From Holtiella tumoricola (GTDB taxonomy: Bacteria > Bacillota > Clostridia > Lachnospirales > Cellulosilyticaceae), in NCBI RefSeq assembly GCF_027857615.1, contig NZ_JAQIFT010000074.1, positions 1-64,000 on the forward strand: a stretch of 64,000 nt of DNA. Direction: 5' to 3'. Both the position numbers and the translations under genes were made by a program. Under the pieces are notes generated by a model that saw only the letters and a list, made by a program, of their open reading frames with translations, searched no databases and was not told where the DNA came from. Shown here piece after piece: positions 16,814-26,360 of the stretch (the first letter of the stretch is position 1; every line of letters begins with the position of its first letter).

Positions 16814-17689
16814 TTAAAGTTCATCTAAAATTTCTTTTAAATCTTTTTTATCAAACTCATATTTTGTACTACAGAAATGGCATACAAGTTCTAGATCTTC
16901 TTGATCATCATTTACGATATCTGTAAGTTCTTGTTTTCCTAAGCTAATAAGAGCACGTTCCATTTGTTCTTTTGAGCAATCACATTTGAATCTAGCTTCC
17001 ATCGTATCCATGATGTCAATATCATCTCCAAGAAGCATTTTAATTATATCCTCAATAGATTTACCTTCATCCATATAACTTGTAAGAGATGTAAAAGTCT
17101 TAAGTCTTTCTTCTATTTGTGTGATTGCCTCATCTGTAGCATCTGGAAGTACTTGAATAATAATTCCACCAGCTTGTTTAATACTATAGTCACGGTCAAT
17201 AAGTACACCAAGAATAACTGCTGTATTCGTTTGTTCTGAGTCTGCAAAGTAAAGGCTAAAGTCTTCTGCAATTTCACCTGAAAGCATAGGTACTTGTCCT
17301 GTATATGGTTCTCTCATACCAATATCTTTAATTACTGTCATGACAGCATTTCCTATTGCACCACTTACGTCTAACTTACCATTTTCCTTTTTAGGAATAT
17401 CTACAATCGCTTGATGAGGGTAACCTTTAACATTACCTTTTGCATCAGCCTCTACTGTAATACCTTGGATAGGGCCATCCCCTTTAATCATAACACATAC
17501 TCTATCAGAGTCATTTTTAAACATAGCACCCATCATAAGTGTACCTGTCATTGTACGTCCAAGTGCTGCTGATACTACTGGTGATGTACCATGATGTGCC
17601 GTTGCAACATTCACAAGTTCTGTTGTATTCGCACCAAAAAATCTAAATTGTCTACTACTATCTGTTCCTCTTACAATATAGTTTTTCAT
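16814..17689 (-). CDS. hslO: Redox-regulated chaperone Hsp33
   Basis: The 291-residue cytosolic holdase is activated by oxidation of four zinc-bound cysteines. The C-terminal zinc site is visible as C-D-C (FKCDCSKEQ) and C-H-F-C (LVCHFCSTKY). The N-terminal domain has the family stretch VATAHHGTSPVVSAALGR. Length is normal. It follows the methyltransferase gene by 10 bp, so the two are likely co-transcribed. AAGGAGG precedes the ATG. Confidence 0.97.
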   Translation of the reverse strand: MKNYIVRGTDSSRQFRFFGANTTELVNVATAHHGTSPVVSAALGRTMTGTLMMGAMFKNDSDRVCVMIKGDGPIQGITVEADAKGNVKGYPHQAIVDIPKKENGKLDVSGAIGNAVMTVIKDIGMREPYTGQVPMLSGEIAEDFSLYFADSEQTNTAVILGVLIDRDYSIKQAGGIIIQVLPDATDEAITQIEERLKTFTSLTSYMDEGKSIEDIIKMLLGDDIDIMDTMEARFKCDCSKEQMERALISLGKQELTDIVNDDQEDLELVCHFCSTKYEFDKKDLKEILDEL

Positions 17690-17699
17690 CGTATCCTCC

Positions 17700-18482
17700 T
17701 TAGTCCACGTAAACTTTTCCGTCTACTTGTTTTTCTCTTGCTACAAAAGTAGCACGAAGTGTCTCTTCATTATAAGATTTATGTGTATAATCATCATAAA
17801 TTGCAACAAGTTCTAAGCCTGCTTTTTCGATGATTTGTTTAATACATTCTATTGAATAAGCTTTTTGATAATGGACTTCTTCAAAACGATCATAACGTCC
17901 ATCTTCATCTTGTACAAAGAAGCTTACATAGAACTCATTGATTTGTTGTTTTTCATCATAAAAGTTCTCCCAAATATATGCAGCCTCTTCTGTCTGCTCT
18001 GCAAATACTTTATCCCCTAGAAGGGTTTTATATTTATGTGGTAAATTCACATCAAAGATAAATAATCCGTCTTTTTCAAGATAATTATTTACCCATTTAA
18101 ACATAGATAGTACTTTTTCTTCTTCCATAAGATAATTAATACTATCGCAGCTACTATAAATAACATCAACTGTTCCATAAAGCTCAAACTCTGTCATATC
18201 TTGCATAAGGTATAAGATGCCACGCCCAGCTTCTAATTCCTTTTCCCTAGCAATCATCAACATTTCTTCTGACCCATCTATCCCAATAACGTCTAAACCA
18301 CGATCAGCAAAGAGTTCACACATTGTTCCTGTGCCACAACCTAAATCACAAATAAGTTTAGGTTCAATACCGTGTTCTTTAATCACACTTTGTATAAAGT
18401 CTACCCATTGTACATAAGGTGTATCTTCCATAAAAGTATCATAAATCATTGCAAAATCATTATAAATGTCCAATTTCTCCAC
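17700..18482 (-). CDS. SAM-dependent methyltransferase, substrate unknown
   Basis: The 260-residue class I methyltransferase has motif I DLGCGTG (residues 44-50), an acidic end of the second strand (VIGIDGSEEML) and a third motif IYSSCDSINYL. It starts with DIYNDFAMIYDTFMEDTPY, typical of small Firmicutes methyltransferases next to hslO or tRNA-modifying genes. Substrate cannot be read from sequence. Confidence 0.85.
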   Translation of the reverse strand: MEKLDIYNDFAMIYDTFMEDTPYVQWVDFIQSVIKEHGIEPKLICDLGCGTGTMCELFADRGLDVIGIDGSEEMLMIAREKELEAGRGILYLMQDMTEFELYGTVDVIYSSCDSINYLMEEEKVLSMFKWVNNYLEKDGLFIFDVNLPHKYKTLLGDKVFAEQTEEAAYIWENFYDEKQQINEFYVSFFVQDEDGRYDRFEEVHYQKAYSIECIKQIIEKAGLELVAIYDDYTHKSYNEETLRATFVAREKQVDGKVYVD

Positions 18483-18660
18483 CTCTTTATCTGACGACTA
18501 AACTTTATTGTACACTAGCAGTTTTTTCTATGCAAATGTAATTTAAAATTTACATATTAATTCCTTCTAATAAAATATTCTTTTGGTTTCTATCATAAAT
18601 TATACTTGATTTGGTTATATTAATGATAGACATAAATTTTTCTCCCTTCAATCCACTAAA

Positions 18661-18697
18661 TAGACCATGAGAAACTCGTTCTCATGGTCTATTTTTC
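18661..18697. terminator. Bidirectional terminator next to dinB
   Basis: GACCATGAGAA (18663-18673) pairs with TTCTCATGGTC (18679-18689), followed by TATTTTT on the plus strand. It touches the dinB stop codon and can end dinB on the minus strand. Confidence 0.75.
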
Positions 18698-19784
18698 ATT
18701 TCAAACTATCCATATATTCAAATAATGAAATATTTTCATGCTTACGCTCATCTTCAGTCATAAGATGAGATAATGTAATCCCCAATAGCCTTACTTTTTC
18801 ATCTAAGTTATCCACTTTATGCATCAATTGTTCCACATAATTCATAATTTCTTGCGGCTCAACAATAGAAGAACTGGTCATCATACTTCTTGTAATTTGA
18901 TTAAATTCACTAAACTTAACTTTTAAGGTTACATTTTTTCCCCATACACCTCGACGTTTTACTCTTAAACTTACTTCTTCCGCCAGTGCTTCTAAAGCCT
19001 CTTTAGCTTCTATACTACTTAAACGTATATCTTCATTAAAAGTTGTCTCTGCTCCTATTGACTTGCGTACCCTGCTACATTCCACTTCTCTCTCATCAAT
19101 TCCTCTTGCAAAGTCATATAAAAGATAACCTCGTTTTTTAAATACGCTTACTAAGTAACTCAGCTCTAAGTTCCTTAAATCTTTTCCGTAATGTACTCCT
19201 ATTTTCTTCAATTCCTCTGCAGTCACTCTACCTACTAAAAAAAACTTATTAATAGGTAGATTATCTAAAAGTTCTTGTGCCTTATCGGGCGTAATAACTG
19301 TCAAACCATTAGGTTTTTCATAATCTGATGCAATCTTAGCTAAAAATTTATTATAAGATACCCCTGCCGAACCCGTTAAATGCAGTTCATTCCATATAGC
19401 TGCTTTAATTTCCTTAGCAATCTGTGTAGCAGAGGACATTTGCTTCTTATTTTCTGTTACATCTAAGTAGGCTTCATCTAATGATAAAAACTCTACTTTA
19501 TCTGTATAACGCCTAAAAATTTCACCTATTTGAGCTGATACAGCTTTATATACTTCAAAACGCGGTCTAACAAAAATAGCATGGGGACAAAGTACCTTTG
19601 CTGTTTTTCCTGGCATTGCAGAATGAATCCCATACTTTCTCGCTTCATAAGAACACGTTGCTACAACACCACGTTCATTAGGATCACCACCTACAATAAG
19701 TGGCTTACCTTTTAGGCGTGGATTATCACGCATTTCTACTTGTGCAAAAAAAGCATCCATATCAACGTGTATAATCTTGCGCAT
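18696..19784 (-). CDS. dinB: DNA polymerase IV (Y-family)
   Basis: The 362-residue translesion polymerase begins with IIHVDMDAFFAQVE (catalytic Asp) and has FLSLDEAYLDVT, holding the second catalytic D-E pair, near residue 100. The little-finger domain (about 240-345) ends in HLMTEDERKHE. No C-terminal beta-clamp motif is obvious beyond ISLFEYMDSLK, which may serve (an L-F pattern). AAGGGGAG precedes the ATG. Single gene with terminator. Confidence 0.96.
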   Translation of the reverse strand: MRKIIHVDMDAFFAQVEMRDNPRLKGKPLIVGGDPNERGVVATCSYEARKYGIHSAMPGKTAKVLCPHAIFVRPRFEVYKAVSAQIGEIFRRYTDKVEFLSLDEAYLDVTENKKQMSSATQIAKEIKAAIWNELHLTGSAGVSYNKFLAKIASDYEKPNGLTVITPDKAQELLDNLPINKFFLVGRVTAEELKKIGVHYGKDLRNLELSYLVSVFKKRGYLLYDFARGIDEREVECSRVRKSIGAETTFNEDIRLSSIEAKEALEALAEEVSLRVKRRGVWGKNVTLKVKFSEFNQITRSMMTSSSIVEPQEIMNYVEQLMHKVDNLDEKVRLLGITLSHLMTEDERKHENISLFEYMDSLK

Positions 19785-19845
19785 ACTCCACTCCCCTTTG
19801 TTCCTAGTTTAACCGTATTAGTGTATCATTTTTTCCTCAAATGTT

Positions 19846-21120
19846 CTATAAAGATTCTAACTCTCCCTCTATGTAATTAACAAATTGTTTAGCTGTACGT
19901 CCTGATTTTCCGTTATTCCACATTTCCCATTTCAATGCTTCTCTTTCTAAAACCTGCTCATCTATTTGAATATTTCTCTGGGCTACAATTCCCTTTACAA
20001 TATCTAAATACTCCTTTTTATTAGGACTACTAAAACCAATTCGCATACCAAATCTATCAGAAAGAGAAAGCTTTTCTTCTACTGTATCGTTTCCATGTAA
20101 CTCATTTTCACTCATCTGTTCTTGAATAAGATGTCTACGATTAGACGTTGCATAAATAACCATATGTTTTGGCTTTTCTTCTAATCCACCTTCTAAAATG
20201 GTTTTAAGCGCTGTATAAGTTTCTTCTTTATCTTCAAAGGCCAGATCATCTATAAAAATAATAAAATAGTAAGGTTTATTTTGAATTAACCCCATTAACT
20301 CTTTTAAATGCATTAACTGGTCTTTTCTTATCTCTATCATTCTTAACTTTGTTGTACTTGCAAAATGATTAAGTATAGCTTTTACCATAGAAGATTTACC
20401 TGTTCCCCTAGCTCCATATAAAAGTAGGTTATTGGCTGGATATCCTTTTAAAAAGGCATGCGTATTTTTTAATATATCTTGTTTTTGTAACTCATAGCCA
20501 ATTAAATCATTAAGTCCTATTGAGTCAGGTTTCTTAATACCTACAATCTCTTTATATCCTTTACTATCATCCCATTTAAATGCATAGTATTTAGCAAAAT
20601 TACCACAACCTCTCTGATGATAAAACTCAAGTAAAGTTTCTGCTTGATCCCCCCATCCCTCTCTTCCTAATACTTCGACACAACGCTCCTCCTCATTTCC
20701 CCAATCTAAAAGTCCTTCTATTGCTCCTTGCATACAAACTGCATCTTTATGTTCTAATAAAATTTGTTTAAATATCTTAGAGTTTATACCACCTATTTGT
20801 TCTAAAAGATTTAATTCTATTTCTAAACTTTGCTTAATAGTTTGAGGGATTAATTTTTCTTGCTCCAAATAATATGTTATAAGATTTTCTCCATATAAAA
20901 GCTTATTTTCTATATAACCTTTTAAAGATTGATAAGGCTGTATAGTATAAAATTTATAAGTAAAGCTATTATAGGCTTCAATTAATATTTCTAAGTCCTT
21001 CTCTTCTAAAAAATGTTCAATGACCTCTTCTAATTGACTTATTAACTCACTTTGTCTTAAATTTCTAAGTACGCACAATCTTACAAACCAGGACTTCATC
21101 AATTTTAAATTTGCTTTCAT
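19846..21120 (-). CDS. DUF815-family ATPase
   Basis: The 424-residue protein has an N-terminal helical region and a AAA-type ATPase core with Walker A LLYGARGTGKSSM (near residue 232) and Walker B FIIFIDDLAFE. The C-terminal part contains SLSDRFGMRIGF and GKSGRTAKQFVNYI, characteristic of DUF815 proteins. Function is unknown. The ribosome-binding site is weak. Confidence 0.88.
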   Translation of the reverse strand: MKANLKLMKSWFVRLCVLRNLRQSELISQLEEVIEHFLEEKDLEILIEAYNSFTYKFYTIQPYQSLKGYIENKLLYGENLITYYLEQEKLIPQTIKQSLEIELNLLEQIGGINSKIFKQILLEHKDAVCMQGAIEGLLDWGNEEERCVEVLGREGWGDQAETLLEFYHQRGCGNFAKYYAFKWDDSKGYKEIVGIKKPDSIGLNDLIGYELQKQDILKNTHAFLKGYPANNLLLYGARGTGKSSMVKAILNHFASTTKLRMIEIRKDQLMHLKELMGLIQNKPYYFIIFIDDLAFEDKEETYTALKTILEGGLEEKPKHMVIYATSNRRHLIQEQMSENELHGNDTVEEKLSLSDRFGMRIGFSSPNKKEYLDIVKGIVAQRNIQIDEQVLEREALKWEMWNNGKSGRTAKQFVNYIEGELESL

Positions 21121-21202
21121 ACAATCACATCATTTCTCTTTCAAATTTTCTTATGCCTATCCTATCACAATATTTCTTTCAATTCAAAATTCTTTTTTCG
21201 CA

Positions 21203-21248
21203 TAAAAAAATAGACATTGAATCAGTTTCCTGTTTTCAATGTCTATTT
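21203..21248 (-). terminator. Terminator of the SASP-like gene
   Basis: AATAGACATTGAA (21209-21221) pairs with TTCAATGTCTATT (21235-21247). The minus strand then runs into TTTTTTT. Confidence 0.85.
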
Positions 21249-21263
21249 CCTTTCAACTATTCT

Positions 21264-21476
21264 TTACATATTTTCATTTTCTTTATTTTTAAGTTCACGT
21301 TTCTTCTTAGTCATAAGTCCACCAATACGTCCTGTTTCTTTAGGTGATAAGCTTTTCCATCCATCTTTTTGTACTTTTTCTAAAAGTCCAAGTTCTTCTG
21401 CAATCTCTAATTTCATTTTTTGATCTGGTGAAAGTGCATCAAATAACTTTTCTTTTGAATTTCCATTATTGTTCAT
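21264..21476 (-). CDS. Small acid-soluble spore protein-like
   Basis: The 70-residue product (MNNNGNSKEKLFDALSPDQK...) has KMKLEIAEELGLLEKVQKDGW followed by LSPKETGRIGGLMTKKKREL. The LEIAEELG plus G-x-I-G-G-x-M-x-K pattern is that of alpha/beta-type SASPs, which coat spore DNA, though this is a divergent subtype. The start at 21476 is preceded by AAGGAAGGG; an upstream ATG is less well placed. Confidence 0.72.
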   Translation of the reverse strand: MNNNGNSKEKLFDALSPDQKMKLEIAEELGLLEKVQKDGWKSLSPKETGRIGGLMTKKKRELKNKENENM

Positions 21477-21649
21477 AATATACCCTTCCTTTTTTGTATT
21501 CATGTTCTAAAGTATGGATAGTTTATCCTTAAAATATACACCCTTACCCTACTTTTTTATTTTTCTTACACCTTTTCTCAAATCATGCATATAATATTGT
21601 TTATATGGTTATATATAATTGTTTGTAATTATTTTTAATTTTTATAACC

Positions 21650-21678
21650 TTGACACATCTTTTAACCCATGCTATCAT
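21650..21678 (+). promoter_or_regulatory. Promoter of the lysine riboswitch/asd-dapA-dapB transcript
   Basis: TTGACA (21650-21655), a 17-bp spacer and TATCAT (21673-21678) lie about 30 bp upstream of the riboswitch. The stretch 21504-21649 before it is AT-rich and empty. Confidence 0.75.
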
Positions 21679-21705
21679 TAGACACAATTAAATACGCATT
21701 TTTCC

Positions 21706-21985
21706 AATCACGTAGAGGCGCGATGCTTATCAGTACTTTTTATGATCTTTGCAAGAAGAAATGACTAAATAGGAAAGGACGTATCGCCGAAGGAGTAAAA
21801 CGCTTGCACACTTTGTTCCTGGGGGTATAGTTAATAACTATACAACTGTCACCTTTTGCTATACAATAGGTGGTGTGCTACTGTGTTTAAATGATTTTCG
21901 TAAATGATTTTTATAAATGACTTTACATCATTTGGATTCACAGCCAGCTTACCCACTAAGCTGGCTTTTATTATTTTAACAATTT
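21706..21985 (+). promoter_or_regulatory. Lysine riboswitch with terminator
   Basis: The aptamer (about 21706-21886) shows the L-box landmarks in order: GTAGAGGCGCGA, AGTA, AGGAAAGG, GCCGAAGG, CTGGGGG, AACTGTCA and GTGTGCTACTG. The expression platform ends in a terminator, AGCCAGCTT (21942-21950) with AAGCTGGCT (21958-21966), followed by TTTATTATTTT. Lysine would favour termination and shut off the operon. Three TAAATGA-T/C units (21888-21921) between aptamer and terminator may form the alternative pairing. Confidence 0.95.
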
Positions 21986-22001
21986 TAGGGAGGATTTAAT
22001 T

Positions 22002-23000
22002 ATGAAAAAAATTAATTTAGCTGTTGTTGGCGCAACAGGCATGGTAGGGCGTACATTCTTAAAGGTGTTAGAAGAAAAGAACTTACCTATTGAAAACTTC
22101 TATGTATTTGCATCTGCTCGTTCAGCAGGTTCAACACTTACTTTCATGGGTAAAGAATACACTGTTCTTGAACTTACTGAAACAAGTTTCAAAGAACACC
22201 AAATTGATATTGCTCTTTTCTCTGCCGGTGGTGGCACAAGCTTAAAATTCGCTCCAATTGCTGCCGAAAGCGGTTGTATTGTTATTGATAATAGTTCTGC
22301 TTGGCGTATGGATCCAAATGTTCCTCTAGTTGTACCTGAAGTTAATCCAGAAGCAATTAGATCACATAAAGGTATTATTGCAAATCCTAACTGCTCAACT
22401 ATCCAGGCAGTTGTTGCACTTAAACCACTCAATGAATACTATGGTATTAAGAGAATAGTTTACACTACTTTCCAAGCTGTATCAGGTGCTGGTATGGGGG
22501 GATGGAGTGATCTTGAAGAAGGACTTAAAGGTAATGCACCTAAAAAATTCCCTCATCAAATCGCAAATAACTGCTTACCTCACATTGATGTATTCTTAGA
22601 AAATGGTTATACAAAAGAAGAAATGAAAATGGTAGAAGAAACACGTAAGATTTTTGATAATCAGTCTCTTCGTATCACTTCTACAACTGTACGTGTACCT
22701 GTTTTCAACAGCCACAGCGAAAGTATAAATGTTGAACTTAATAAACCATTTGAGATAAATGAACTTAAAGATGTAATTTCAAAAGGTGAAGGCATTATTA
22801 TTCAAGATGATGTTGCTAATAATGTTTATCCACTTGCAATAAACGCTACTGGTCATGATGAAGTCTTTGTAGGACGTATTCGTCGTGATGAAAGTGTTGA
22901 TAACGGTGTGAACTTATGGGTTGTAGCAGACAACATTCGTAAAGGTGCTGCTAGCAATGCGGTTCAGATCGCTGAATGGATTATCCAACATATGATGTAA
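22002..23000 (+). CDS. asd: Aspartate-semialdehyde dehydrogenase
   Basis: The 332-residue enzyme reduces aspartyl phosphate to the semialdehyde, the branch point to lysine. It has the N-terminal VGATGMVGRTFL NADP-binding loop and the catalytic-Cys motif NPNCSTIQ (Cys near 131), with HSESINVEL later. It is first in asd-dapA-dapB, 20 bp before dapA, under the lysine riboswitch. Confidence 0.97.
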   Translation: MKKINLAVVGATGMVGRTFLKVLEEKNLPIENFYVFASARSAGSTLTFMGKEYTVLELTETSFKEHQIDIALFSAGGGTSLKFAPIAAESGCIVIDNSSAWRMDPNVPLVVPEVNPEAIRSHKGIIANPNCSTIQAVVALKPLNEYYGIKRIVYTTFQAVSGAGMGGWSDLEEGLKGNAPKKFPHQIANNCLPHIDVFLENGYTKEEMKMVEETRKIFDNQSLRITSTTVRVPVFNSHSESINVELNKPFEINELKDVISKGEGIIIQDDVANNVYPLAINATGHDEVFVGRIRRDESVDNGVNLWVVADNIRKGAASNAVQIAEWIIQHMM

Positions 23001-23020
23001 ATCGAAAGGACTGATGATAA

Positions 23021-23905
23021 ATGGCAATTTTTGAAGGTGCAGGTGTAGCTATCGTTACACCTTTCCACGAAGACGGAAGTATTAACTTTGGTAAGTTAGA
23101 AGAATTAATTGATTTTCAAATAAATAATCATACAGATGCTATTATAATTTGTGGTACAACTGGTGAAGCTTCTACTATGACAGATGAAGAACAACTAGAA
23201 TGTATTAAAATAGCTGTAGATCGCACAAATGGTCGCGTTCCTGTTATTGCTGGAACTGGTAGCAATGATACACGCCACGGTATTACTCTTACTAAACGTG
23301 CTGCAGCTCTCGGTGTAGATGGAGTACTCCAAGTAACACCTTACTACAACAAAGCAACTCAAAAAGGACTTATTGAACATTTTGATGCTATTGGTAAAGC
23401 TTGCGATGTTCCTATGATCCTTTATAGTGTGGCTTCTAGAACAGGTGTTAACATTGCTCCTGAAACAGCTTATGAGCTTTCAAAACGTGATTATGTAGTT
23501 GGTATCAAAGAAGCTAGCGGCAATATCTCACAAGTAGCACAAATTGCTCGTTTATGCGGACCTGATTTTGCTATCTACTCTGGTAACGATGATCAGATTA
23601 TTCCTGTACTTGCACTTGGTGGTAAAGGTGTTATTTCTGTACTTTCAAACGTTGCTCCTAAAGAGACTCATGATATCGTTAATTTATACCTTCAAGGTCA
23701 GACTCGTGAGGCTCTTAACCTTCAATTAGATTATCTTCCTCTTGTAGATTCACTTTTCTGTGAAGTTAATCCAATTCCGGTTAAAGCTGCACTTAATTAT
23801 ATGGGATTTGAAGTTGGTCCATGTAGATTACCTCTAACAAACTTAGAGCCAACTAACGAAGAAAAAGTTAAAGCTGCCCTTCGTGCAGTTTCACTTATTG
23901 ACTAA
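23021..23905 (+). CDS. dapA: 4-hydroxy-tetrahydrodipicolinate synthase
   Basis: The 294-residue aldolase-type enzyme condenses pyruvate with aspartate semialdehyde. GTTGEAST (residues 44-51), the Tyr of VTPYYNK and the Schiff-base Lys in GIKEASG (near 163) are present. It also feeds dipicolinate for spores. AAAGGA precedes the ATG. Confidence 0.97.
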   Translation: MAIFEGAGVAIVTPFHEDGSINFGKLEELIDFQINNHTDAIIICGTTGEASTMTDEEQLECIKIAVDRTNGRVPVIAGTGSNDTRHGITLTKRAAALGVDGVLQVTPYYNKATQKGLIEHFDAIGKACDVPMILYSVASRTGVNIAPETAYELSKRDYVVGIKEASGNISQVAQIARLCGPDFAIYSGNDDQIIPVLALGGKGVISVLSNVAPKETHDIVNLYLQGQTREALNLQLDYLPLVDSLFCEVNPIPVKAALNYMGFEVGPCRLPLTNLEPTNEEKVKAALRAVSLID

Positions 23906-23929
23906 TACTTTATAGAAAGGGTGACACAC

Positions 23930-24688
23930 ATGACCAATATATTATTACATGGTTGTAATGGAAGAATCGGGCAAGCCATATCACGTATCGTTAAAGACCA
24001 TCAAAACTTAAACATCGTAGCTGGTGTAGACCCTAATCTTTCTGTACCAAATGCTTTTCCTGTATTCGATCGTATCGAAAACTGTACTATGCCTGTAGAT
24101 GTTATTATCGACTTTTCTACTGCTAGTGCTGTTAGACCTCTTCTTGAGCATGCTATTTCAAAGAAAATTCCTGTTGTTGTTTGTACAACTGGACTTTCTC
24201 CTGAAGATATAGACTTCTTACATGAGGCTAGTAAAGAGATTCCTATCTTCTTTTCTGCTAACATGTCTCTTGGTGTCAATCTTCTTATTACATTAGCAAA
24301 ACGTGCAACAGAAGTACTCGCTGATTGCGGATTTGACATTGAAATTATTGAAAAACATCATAATCAAAAAGTTGATGCTCCAAGCGGTACTGCACTTGCT
24401 ATTGCAAATGCAATTACAGATACTCTTGATCAAAATTATGAATTAAGATATGACCGTTCAGGTGTACGTGAAAAACGTCCTAAAAACGAAATAGGTATTC
24501 ACGCAGTACGTGGTGGTACTATTGTAGGCGAACATGACATCTTATTTGCTGGAAATGATGAAGTGATTACTTTATCTCATTCTGCAGCATCTAAAGAAGT
24601 CTTTGCAGTAGGTTCTCTTAAAGCTGCTGCTTTCTTAGCTCCTAAAACACCTGGACTATATAATATGGAACATCTTTTAAATCAATAA
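23930..24688 (+). CDS. dapB: 4-hydroxy-tetrahydrodipicolinate reductase
   Basis: The 252-residue enzyme has the dinucleotide-binding motif HGCNGRIGQAI and the signature EIIEKHHNQKVDAPSGTA with the catalytic HH pair. A GTG three codons earlier lies inside the Shine-Dalgarno region, so the ATG at 23930, 8 nt after GAAAGGG, is the likely start. It ends the lysine operon. Confidence 0.96.
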   Translation: MTNILLHGCNGRIGQAISRIVKDHQNLNIVAGVDPNLSVPNAFPVFDRIENCTMPVDVIIDFSTASAVRPLLEHAISKKIPVVVCTTGLSPEDIDFLHEASKEIPIFFSANMSLGVNLLITLAKRATEVLADCGFDIEIIEKHHNQKVDAPSGTALAIANAITDTLDQNYELRYDRSGVREKRPKNEIGIHAVRGGTIVGEHDILFAGNDEVITLSHSAASKEVFAVGSLKAAAFLAPKTPGLYNMEHLLNQ

Positions 24689-24726
24689 AGACTGTCATAT
24701 AATTAATAATTATTGTCTTAACAAAT

Positions 24727-24773
24727 AAATGAGCTATAAAACTAAACTTCTAATTAGTTTTATAGCTCATTTT
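24727..24773 (+). terminator. Terminator of asd-dapA-dapB
   Basis: AAATGAGCTATAAAACTAA pairs with TTAGTTTTATAGCTCATTT, followed by TTCATAT. It lies 40 bp after dapB. Confidence 0.75.
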
Positions 24774-24824
24774 CATATATCAAAACTTTTTATACGCTAT
24801 TTACGTCTTTTGCAACAGCCTCTT

Positions 24825-25775
24825 CTATTCTATTATTATTTCTTTTAAAACTTCTACTTCTTCAGTCTTTGTTTTATCTAAAGAAGAGAATTTACCAGCT
24901 ATAATAAGTAAAGTAGGTGCTAAAATCATAAGACTACTTGCGACTACTCCATATTGACTAATCACTTGAGCCTTGGCTCCAAGTACTACACCAAGTGACC
25001 TGCACAATGTACCTATATATGAAGTTGCAACAGGTAACATATAGCGTTCATAGATTCCTATATCCCATATTAAAAATACGCCTAACCCATATAACACAAA
25101 TAACATAACTGTTATACCACAGCTAGATAAGCATTGTAACACTCTACTTTGTAGTGTACGACAAAGCTTACCTAAGAAGAAACATGTTACAAAAATGACT
25201 ATTGTCATGATGGCTCCAAAAATCATCTTTTGTTTCGAATCGTTCATTAGTGTCGGGAAGGCCATTACTATAATGTGAGTTATCATAAAGAGATAGAAGT
25301 AACCTGTTCCTGTGAGTATCAAATTATAGCATACACCCCAAGCTTGACCTTTGCTCCCTCTAATGATTCTACCTAATTCTAACATTCCTAATGCTACAAT
25401 TAACAATACAGCAAGCCCAATAGCTACATCTACATCTCTTGAGATTTCTACCCCTATCGCTCCACCTAGTTTACCGATAGAATGATATACTTGAGGTACC
25501 ATTCTTCTAAATACAGTAATAAGTTCTGTACTTTGGATCCCTCTTCCTACTGCATAAATAATACCTGCTCCTATATAGGTTAAGAAGATAGCTATTCTAC
25601 TTCCCCATATTCCTTTTTTATCTAATAGACACCCTAATAACAAATAGGTTCCACATGTTCCTAGCACAATAAGGATTGGTGCAAACTTAAATAGTTCAAA
25701 GTTAAAATAAGCTAGTAAAATAAGTAATAAATACGTCAAAGCCCCAATACCGAAACTTAATAAATTATTTTTCAT
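24825..25775 (-). CDS. Multi-pass membrane protein, unknown function
   Basis: The 316-residue product is mostly hydrophobic with about eight to nine membrane segments and a short acidic cytoplasmic tail (KTEEVEVLKEIIIE). I recognise no family. The start at 25775 follows AGAGGGG at 6 nt; an upstream in-frame ATG at 25811 would add 12 residues. It begins just after cobO and may be co-transcribed with it, but nothing shows a link to cobalamin. Confidence 0.7.
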   Translation of the reverse strand: MKNNLLSFGIGALTYLLLILLAYFNFELFKFAPILIVLGTCGTYLLLGCLLDKKGIWGSRIAIFLTYIGAGIIYAVGRGIQSTELITVFRRMVPQVYHSIGKLGGAIGVEISRDVDVAIGLAVLLIVALGMLELGRIIRGSKGQAWGVCYNLILTGTGYFYLFMITHIIVMAFPTLMNDSKQKMIFGAIMTIVIFVTCFFLGKLCRTLQSRVLQCLSSCGITVMLFVLYGLGVFLIWDIGIYERYMLPVATSYIGTLCRSLGVVLGAKAQVISQYGVVASSLMILAPTLLIIAGKFSSLDKTKTEEVEVLKEIIIE

Positions 25776-25811
25776 CCTAATCCCCTCTTTAACCTTCTCT
25801 TTGGTATACAT

Positions 25812-26342
25812 TTAAAATTCAATACCAGCCCTTGCTTGAATCCCTTTTTCCATTGGATGTTTTACTGCATCAATATAACTTACATAATCAGCTTTTTCTT
25901 TTAGCTCATCTGGTAATTGACGCCCTGTAAGTACAAGTTCCATAAATTCTGGCTTATCATCTACAAGCTGTAAAACTTCTTTTAAATCTGCAAATCCAAG
26001 TTGAAGTACGCCTAAAATTTCATCTAAAATGAGGATATCGCACTCTCCTGTATCCATTACTTTTTTAGCAAATTTAAGTGCCATGTGAATCTCTTGAGCA
26101 AGCTCTGCTTTTTCCTCCTCTGATAAGGTCCAAGTAAATCCTCTTTCCTTTTCAAAGTGAAAAACTTTAAATCCAGGTTCTAATGACTTTAATGTCTTGC
26201 ATTCACCTGTATTGTCATTTTTAAGGAATTGAATCATAATGACTTTTAGGTTATTGCCTAGTGCACGTATTCCTAGCCCAATAGCTGCTGTACTCTTACC
26301 TTTACCTGGTCCACAATAAACCTGCGTAAGTCCTTGTTTCAT
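25812..26342 (-). CDS. cobO: Cob(I)alamin/cobyrinate adenosyltransferase (CobO/BtuR type)
   Basis: The 176-residue protein adds the adenosyl group to cobalamin precursors. It begins MKQGLTQVYCGPGKGKSTAA with a P-loop (GPGKGKST) and has the LDEILG and LTGR motifs of the CobO/BtuR family. Its product, adenosylcobalamin, is the cofactor of the NrdJ encoded at 28.8 kb. The ATG at 26342 is chosen over a GTG three codons earlier that lies inside the ribosome-binding site. Confidence 0.93.
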   Translation of the reverse strand: MKQGLTQVYCGPGKGKSTAAIGLGIRALGNNLKVIMIQFLKNDNTGECKTLKSLEPGFKVFHFEKERGFTWTLSEEEKAELAQEIHMALKFAKKVMDTGECDILILDEILGVLQLGFADLKEVLQLVDDKPEFMELVLTGRQLPDELKEKADYVSYIDAVKHPMEKGIQARAGIEF

Positions 26343-26360
26343 CTTTGTCACCTCTTCAAT

